Below, in pieces: positions 50,461 to 54,336 of a stretch of 54,336 bases of DNA. Under the pieces are notes generated by a model. That model did not search any database, was not told the origin of the DNA, and saw only the letters and a program-made list of their open reading frames with translations. Numbering within the stretch: position 1 is the stretch's first letter; the number at the start of each line of letters is the position of its first letter. The DNA is taken from NCBI GenBank assembly GCA_017526445.1, contig JAFXRI010000104.1:1-54336 (forward strand). The letters run 5' to 3'. This DNA comes from Ruminococcus sp. (GTDB lineage: Bacteria; Bacillota; Clostridia; Oscillospirales; Ruminococcaceae). The translations under genes were made by a program, and so were the position numbers.

Positions 50461-50489
50461 ATTATACCGCTTTGGTAGTATATTGTCAA
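50461..50489 (-). promoter_or_regulatory. sufCB promoter with operator-like palindrome
   Basis: On the minus strand, TTGACA (50489-50484), 17 bases, TATAAT (50466-50461). The spacer and -10 contain TACC-N5-GGTA (50465-50477), flanked by TATA sequences on both sides. Such dyads suit an Rrf2/IscR-type Fe-S regulator; the identity is inferred. Confidence 0.75.
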
Positions 50490-50542
50490 TACAGCCCCCG
50501 GCAGGGGCGGTAAAAAAATTACTTCTCATTTGTAAATTCCAT

Positions 50543-50571
50543 TTGACTTTATTATAAAAATGTGCTAATAT
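50543..50571 (+). promoter_or_regulatory. Promoter of the acetylesterase operon
   Basis: TTGACT (50543-50548), 17 bases, TAATAT (50566-50571). Confidence 0.75.
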
Positions 50572-50575
50572 CTTC

Positions 50576-50629
50576 TTAAGGCAGTAATGCGCAAAGGCGT
50601 TAGCCACAGGTCGTGCGGCGTTGCATTAA
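50576..50629. mobile_element. Internally deleted copy of the foldback element
   Basis: It starts TTAAGGCAGTAATGCGCA and ends TGCGGCGTTGCATTAA, both diverged forms of the termini of the element at the window ends. The right 38 bases, including GGCGTTAGCC, match the inverted complement of 54197-54235 with scattered changes. The middle is missing. It lies in the leader of the acetylesterase gene. Confidence 0.65.
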
Positions 50630-50686
50630 AGATGATCGGACCGCGGCAAAGGTTTTCTGAAACGGCGGTCCCCATGAGGTGCTATT

Positions 50687-52198
50687 ATGATAAAAGCAGC
50701 AGCAGTTTTTTCAGACAATATGGTCCTCCAGAGAGGAAAGAACGTGTGCGTGTTCGGCGAGTCGGATGAGAGCGGCAGCGTTGCGGCAAGTATAAACGGA
50801 CATAAAGGCTCCTGTTCCGTCATCGACGGCAGATGGGCGCTGTTTCTCCCTCCTATGGAGGCGGGCGGCCCCTTTGAGCTGACGCTTACGCTCGACGGGA
50901 ACGAGTTTGCGCATTTTCATAACGTGATGATCGGCGAGGTCTGGCTCTGCGGCGGCCAGTCGAATATGGAGCTGGAGCTGCAGAATGAGCTCAGCGGCAA
51001 GGCCGAGCTTGGATCCCTGAATGAGGACGTGCCCATAAGGTTTTATTATACCAATAAGGTGGGTTCCGTCGAGGAGGCAGTCGAGTGTGAGAAGAATACC
51101 GGCTGGAACACCGCCGGCCCCGAGAGCGCCAAAGCCTGGAGCGCCGTCGGGTATTATTTTGCTAAGAAGCTCTCCAAAGACCTGGGCGTGACCGTGGGCC
51201 TTATCGGCTGCAACTGGGGCGGGACCTCCGCCGTCTCCTGGATAGATACCGGCCATATCCTCGGCAATGCCGAGCTGGAGCCCTATATGGACGAAGTCAG
51301 AAAAGCCACCGAGGGCAAGAGCCTGGAGGAGCAGAAGAAGGAATACGACGAGTATGCCGAGTATGACAAAAAATGGAACGAGCGTTCACAGGAGATATAT
51401 AAGACTCAGCCGAAGATAGGCTGGAACGAACTGCAGGAACTTATAGGCAAGAATATCTGGCCCGGCCCCAAGAACAGCTACAATCCTTTCACTCCCGGAA
51501 ATATGTTCAAGTCGATGCTGATGAGAGTCTGCCCCTATACCCTGGCCGGCTTCCTGTACTATCAGGGCGAGAGCGACGACCATAGTCCCCGGACATATTA
51601 TACTCTGCTGACCACCCTCATCCGCGTGTGGCGCGAACGCTGGGGAGACGACCGCCTGCCCTTCATTATGGTGCAGCTGCCTGCCTTCAAATATTCGGGT
51701 GATCCTGACTATAAGCACTGGTGCCTGATACGCGAGGCCCAGATGAGAGCCTTCAATACCGTTAAGAATACCGGCATCGCCGTGACCATAGACTGCGGCG
51801 AGATGGATAATATCCACCCTGTTGATAAAATACCCGTGGGCGAAAGGCTCTGCCTCCAGGCCGAGAAGCTGGTCTACGGCATGGATGTCCCGGCTTTCGG
51901 ACCTGTGTATGAGAGCAGCTCCGTTTCCGACGGAACGATGTTCATATCCTTCGCTCACGCCGAAGACGGCCTTGAGATAAAGGGCGGCCGCCTTTCCGGT
52001 TTTGAGCTGGCAGGAGAGGACAAGAAGTTCTTCCCGGCTGATACCGAGCTCTGCGGCAGCAGAGTAATGCTCTTTTCCGAACAGGTGCCCGAGCCGAAAT
52101 ATGCCAGATATGCCTGGGGCAATTTCCCCGAGTATTCGGTCTTCGGCAGGAACGGCATACCTCTTGCACCTTTCAGAACCTCTGCAGACGATGAATGA
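50687..52198 (+). CDS. Sialate O-acetylesterase-like (SASA) esterase
   Basis: A 503-residue SGNH-type esterase. The catalytic Ser92 lies in GQSNMELEL; GLIGCNWGGTSAVSWID and FLYYQGESDDHS are further SASA motifs, and DNIHPVDK carries the catalytic Asp/His pair. An N-terminal beta region (FSDNMVLQRGKNVCVFGE) is normal for the family. No signal peptide is present, so it probably removes acetyl groups from imported xylan or other oligosaccharides in the cytoplasm. The ATG at 50687 is preceded by GAGGTGC. It is followed after 29 bases by a LacI-like/GGDEF gene. Confidence 0.92.
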   Translation: MIKAAAVFSDNMVLQRGKNVCVFGESDESGSVAASINGHKGSCSVIDGRWALFLPPMEAGGPFELTLTLDGNEFAHFHNVMIGEVWLCGGQSNMELELQNELSGKAELGSLNEDVPIRFYYTNKVGSVEEAVECEKNTGWNTAGPESAKAWSAVGYYFAKKLSKDLGVTVGLIGCNWGGTSAVSWIDTGHILGNAELEPYMDEVRKATEGKSLEEQKKEYDEYAEYDKKWNERSQEIYKTQPKIGWNELQELIGKNIWPGPKNSYNPFTPGNMFKSMLMRVCPYTLAGFLYYQGESDDHSPRTYYTLLTTLIRVWRERWGDDRLPFIMVQLPAFKYSGDPDYKHWCLIREAQMRAFNTVKNTGIAVTIDCGEMDNIHPVDKIPVGERLCLQAEKLVYGMDVPAFGPVYESSSVSDGTMFISFAHAEDGLEIKGGRLSGFELAGEDKKFFPADTELCGSRVMLFSEQVPEPKYARYAWGNFPEYSVFGRNGIPLAPFRTSADDE

Positions 52199-52227
52199 AC
52201 TTTTGAGATAGATACGGAAGTGATACA

Positions 52228-54198
52228 GTGAATAAACGCAGAAGGATAGGACTGATCGTTGTCAATCCCGAAACGATCTATCAGTCAAGAGTGCTCGACG
52301 GCGTCATCTCTCAGTGTGAGAAATACGATTACGACGTGATCTCGTATTCTCCCCTGATAGATGTGTGGTTCTCCAACAAGGACTATCTGAAAGCCGAACT
52401 CAACCTGTTTGAACTTATCGACTTTGATCTTATCGATGCGCTGATCGTTGTGGCTATCTCGATGACGAGAAATTCCGATTATACCGTTATAAAGGATCTG
52501 GAGGCTCTCCTGAAGGAAAGATGCACTAAGCCTGTCGTCTCCATCGACATCCCAATAGAGGGCGGAGAAATGGTCTGCACCGATGACGCCCCAGCCTTTG
52601 AAAAGATCACCGAGCATATCCTCAATGTGCATAATATCCCGCCGGAGGATATTTTCGTCCTTACCGGCAGGCAGGATCTTGTCATATCCAAAATGCGTGT
52701 CGAGGGCTGTTCAAAAGCTCTGGCCGCCCATGGCAGCCGGCTGGACGGGAGCAGGGTATTTTACGGAGACTACTGGTATTCCGGCGGTGCCGAGCTGGCC
52801 GGGAAGATCATCTCCGGAGAAGTGCCGATGCCGAAGGCTGTCATATGCGCCAACGACCATATGGCCACCGGACTCATCAACAAGCTCTCGGATGCGGGGA
52901 TAAAGATCCCCGAGCAGGTGATAGTTACAGGCTATGACGCTTCTCAGGATGCCGTCACCAATAAGATACCCATAACCTCCTTTGATCCACCGGTGGCCCG
53001 CGCCGCTCAGGAGGCCGTCAACTGCGTCCGCAGAAAGATAGATCCCGGCCTGCCCGGGCTCCCCGTCGATCCGCTGGATGAAAAGAGCCTATGTATCGGT
53101 TCCAGCTGCGGATGTCAGACCAATATCGACTTCCTGCGCGCTAATTTCCAGGGTACCATTTACCGTGCCAACCACGACTATACCAACGGCTACTATTCGG
53201 ATATAAATGATATGTCAACGATCATCGAAAGCTATATGCTCGAGCAGCTCACTGCCACCAAGACACCGGACGAGTGCCTTGAGATGATCTATAAGATGAC
53301 CTATCTTATCTCCCCCTACCGCAATTTTTATCTCTGCCTGCGCCCGGACTGGCTCAGCGGCAGCAAGCCCCTGCTCAAAGGTTATCCCGAGAAAATGAAG
53401 ATCTGCATTCATACCGTGCCCCGGGAGGACGAGGCCAAGGACGATAAGAATATCTTCTGGTCTGACAACAGGGGAGAGGTCTTCGAGACTTCAAAGCTTC
53501 TGCCCATTCTCAGCATCCGGTGCGATAAGCCGGGCGTGTTCTATGTGTTCCCCGTGCATTTTCAGGGAGATACCCTGGGCTATTGCGTCGTCCACTGCGA
53601 CCTCAGCGACAGGGTAAAGCCTACCGTAGTTACCCGCAACTGGGTGAGGAACGTGAACAGCGCCCTCGAAATGACGAGAGTCCAGCACAGGCTCATAAGC
53701 TTCTCGCTTTACGATAATATGACAGGGCTCTATAACCGCCGCGGTATGGAGAGAGCTTTTGCAGGGCTCTGCCGCCGCGCTACAAAGAACGACAGCTGCT
53801 TTGCCTGCGTGATAGATATGAACTGGCTCAAAAAGATCAATGACCTCTACGGCCATTCGGAAGGGGATCAGGCTATAATCCGTCTTGCTGACTGCGCCCG
53901 CGGCCTTGTCACCGATGACCGGTTCGTGGCAGTAAGAGCCGGCGGCGATGAGTTCTTTGTAATAGGCATCGGCCGCTTCGACGAGGACCTTCCCGAGAAC
54001 AAGATGAACAGCCTGATCGAAAAGGTGGAAAAGGTCAACAGAGACAGCGGCAAGCCCTATAAGATCTCGGCGAGCGTGGGCTGCTGCCTGAGACCGTATT
54101 CTCCCGGAGTGAAGCTCGAGGAGCTCATACACGAAGCCGACGCCCGGATGTATGAGTTCAAAAAGCGCCTCAAACAGACCGAGACCTTTGAAGAATAA
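52228..54198 (+). CDS. Cytoplasmic LacI-like sugar-binding domain fused to GGDEF
   Basis: A 656-residue soluble protein. Residues 5-300 form a periplasmic-binding-like fold of LacI type (RIGLIVVNPETIYQSRVLDGV; VICANDHMATGLINKL; VIVTGYDAS) without the helix-turn-helix. A cysteine-rich SSCGCQTN link and a middle region (about 305-490, possibly GAF-like) lead to a GGDEF domain with intact AGGDEF (572-576), so c-di-GMP synthesis is predicted. The RxxD inhibitory site is absent at the usual place. GTG start, with GGAAG upstream. Coupled with the esterase gene, it could translate sugar availability into c-di-GMP. Confidence 0.92.
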   Translation: MNKRRRIGLIVVNPETIYQSRVLDGVISQCEKYDYDVISYSPLIDVWFSNKDYLKAELNLFELIDFDLIDALIVVAISMTRNSDYTVIKDLEALLKERCTKPVVSIDIPIEGGEMVCTDDAPAFEKITEHILNVHNIPPEDIFVLTGRQDLVISKMRVEGCSKALAAHGSRLDGSRVFYGDYWYSGGAELAGKIISGEVPMPKAVICANDHMATGLINKLSDAGIKIPEQVIVTGYDASQDAVTNKIPITSFDPPVARAAQEAVNCVRRKIDPGLPGLPVDPLDEKSLCIGSSCGCQTNIDFLRANFQGTIYRANHDYTNGYYSDINDMSTIIESYMLEQLTATKTPDECLEMIYKMTYLISPYRNFYLCLRPDWLSGSKPLLKGYPEKMKICIHTVPREDEAKDDKNIFWSDNRGEVFETSKLLPILSIRCDKPGVFYVFPVHFQGDTLGYCVVHCDLSDRVKPTVVTRNWVRNVNSALEMTRVQHRLISFSLYDNMTGLYNRRGMERAFAGLCRRATKNDSCFACVIDMNWLKKINDLYGHSEGDQAIIRLADCARGLVTDDRFVAVRAGGDEFFVIGIGRFDEDLPENKMNSLIEKVEKVNRDSGKPYKISASVGCCLRPYSPGVKLEELIHEADARMYEFKKRLKQTETFEE

Positions 54199-54336
54199 AG
54201 GCAACACCGCACAACCCACGGCTAACGCCTCTGCACGTCATCTGCTTGCCAGCTTTCCGTCATATTACCCAAATTCTCCTTGACTTGCGCCAGCAAACCT
54301 GCGTCGAATTTAGGCAATCTGACGAAAATCTGGACA
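54198..54336. mobile_element. Left part of the foldback (MITE-like) element
   Basis: It begins AAGGCAACACCGCACAACCC at the stop codon of the GGDEF gene and continues to the end of the window. The last 98 bases (54239-54336) are identical to bases 1-98. See the entry at 1-135 for the reconstructed element. Confidence 0.75.

Noticed and set aside
1..54336. Circular plasmid or phage suggested by identical ends
   Set aside because: The content is core chromosomal, and the shared 98 bases lie inside a foldback repeat with a second degenerate copy, which explains an assembly break better.

Overview
The window is a 54 kb chromosomal segment of an anaerobic, fibre-degrading Gram-positive bacterium, most probably a Ruminococcus-like member of the Oscillospiraceae. 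The evidence is class III ribonucleotide reductase with its activase, Rex, a pyrophosphate-type phosphofructokinase, class B sortase, intracellular GH5 and secreted GH16 glucanases, a sialate-esterase-type acetylesterase, a type IV pilin of the kind linked to cellulose adhesion in Ruminococcus albus, and a two-gene SufCB system. Housekeeping genes (thiI, rex, nrdR, gltX, nrdD) show that it is not a plasmid. No rRNA, tRNA, CRISPR array or phage gene was seen. The first and last 98 bases are identical and lie inside a foldback (MITE-like) element, so the assembly most likely stops in a dispersed repeat at both ends.

Layout. 0.2-8.2 kb: thiI, then an envelope block (CinA C-terminal domain, class B sortase, SleB/CwlJ-type hydrolase, SpoIID-type protein, proline-rich double zinc-ribbon protein). 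8.3-17.5 kb: autoregulated rex, GH5, a surface protein with a sortase-like tail, a sugar-binding lipoprotein, an AraC regulator, a solitary MazF, nrdR, a GH16 lipoprotein and an acyl-ACP thioesterase. 17.5-22.8 kb: pilin, gltX with a membrane protein, PPi-PFK with a membrane protein. 22.8-27.4 kb: an 886-base gene-free leader with two NrdR-like boxes, then nrdD, a DUF554 gene and nrdG. 27.4-29 kb: ATPase and permease of an amino-acid ABC importer.

29-35.8 kb is the most interesting block. A VTC-domain polyphosphate polymerase, a DUF4956 membrane protein and a large beta-helical Cthe_2159-like lipoprotein form one operon. Next to it lies an OmpR-type response regulator and histidine kinase pair, split by an AT-rich DUF4177-like gene. 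The vtc promoter and the regulator's own promoter share an 11-base-period direct repeat, at the same 9-base distance from the -10 element. This implies a self-regulated signalling circuit controlling polyphosphate and surface functions.

35.8-54.2 kb is rich in c-di-GMP and phosphorelay proteins: a degenerate-GGDEF/EAL protein, a hybrid kinase with two tandem extracellular sensor regions, a CheY-like protein, an HD-GYP/HPt response regulator, and a cytoplasmic LacI-like sugar-binding domain fused to GGDEF next to an acetylesterase. Between them lie a small secreted protein, an ABC-F ATPase with a degenerate second ATP site, a GH10-like (DUF187) hydrolase and sufCB. Most transcription units have a clear TTGACA-17-TATAAT promoter and a hairpin terminator.
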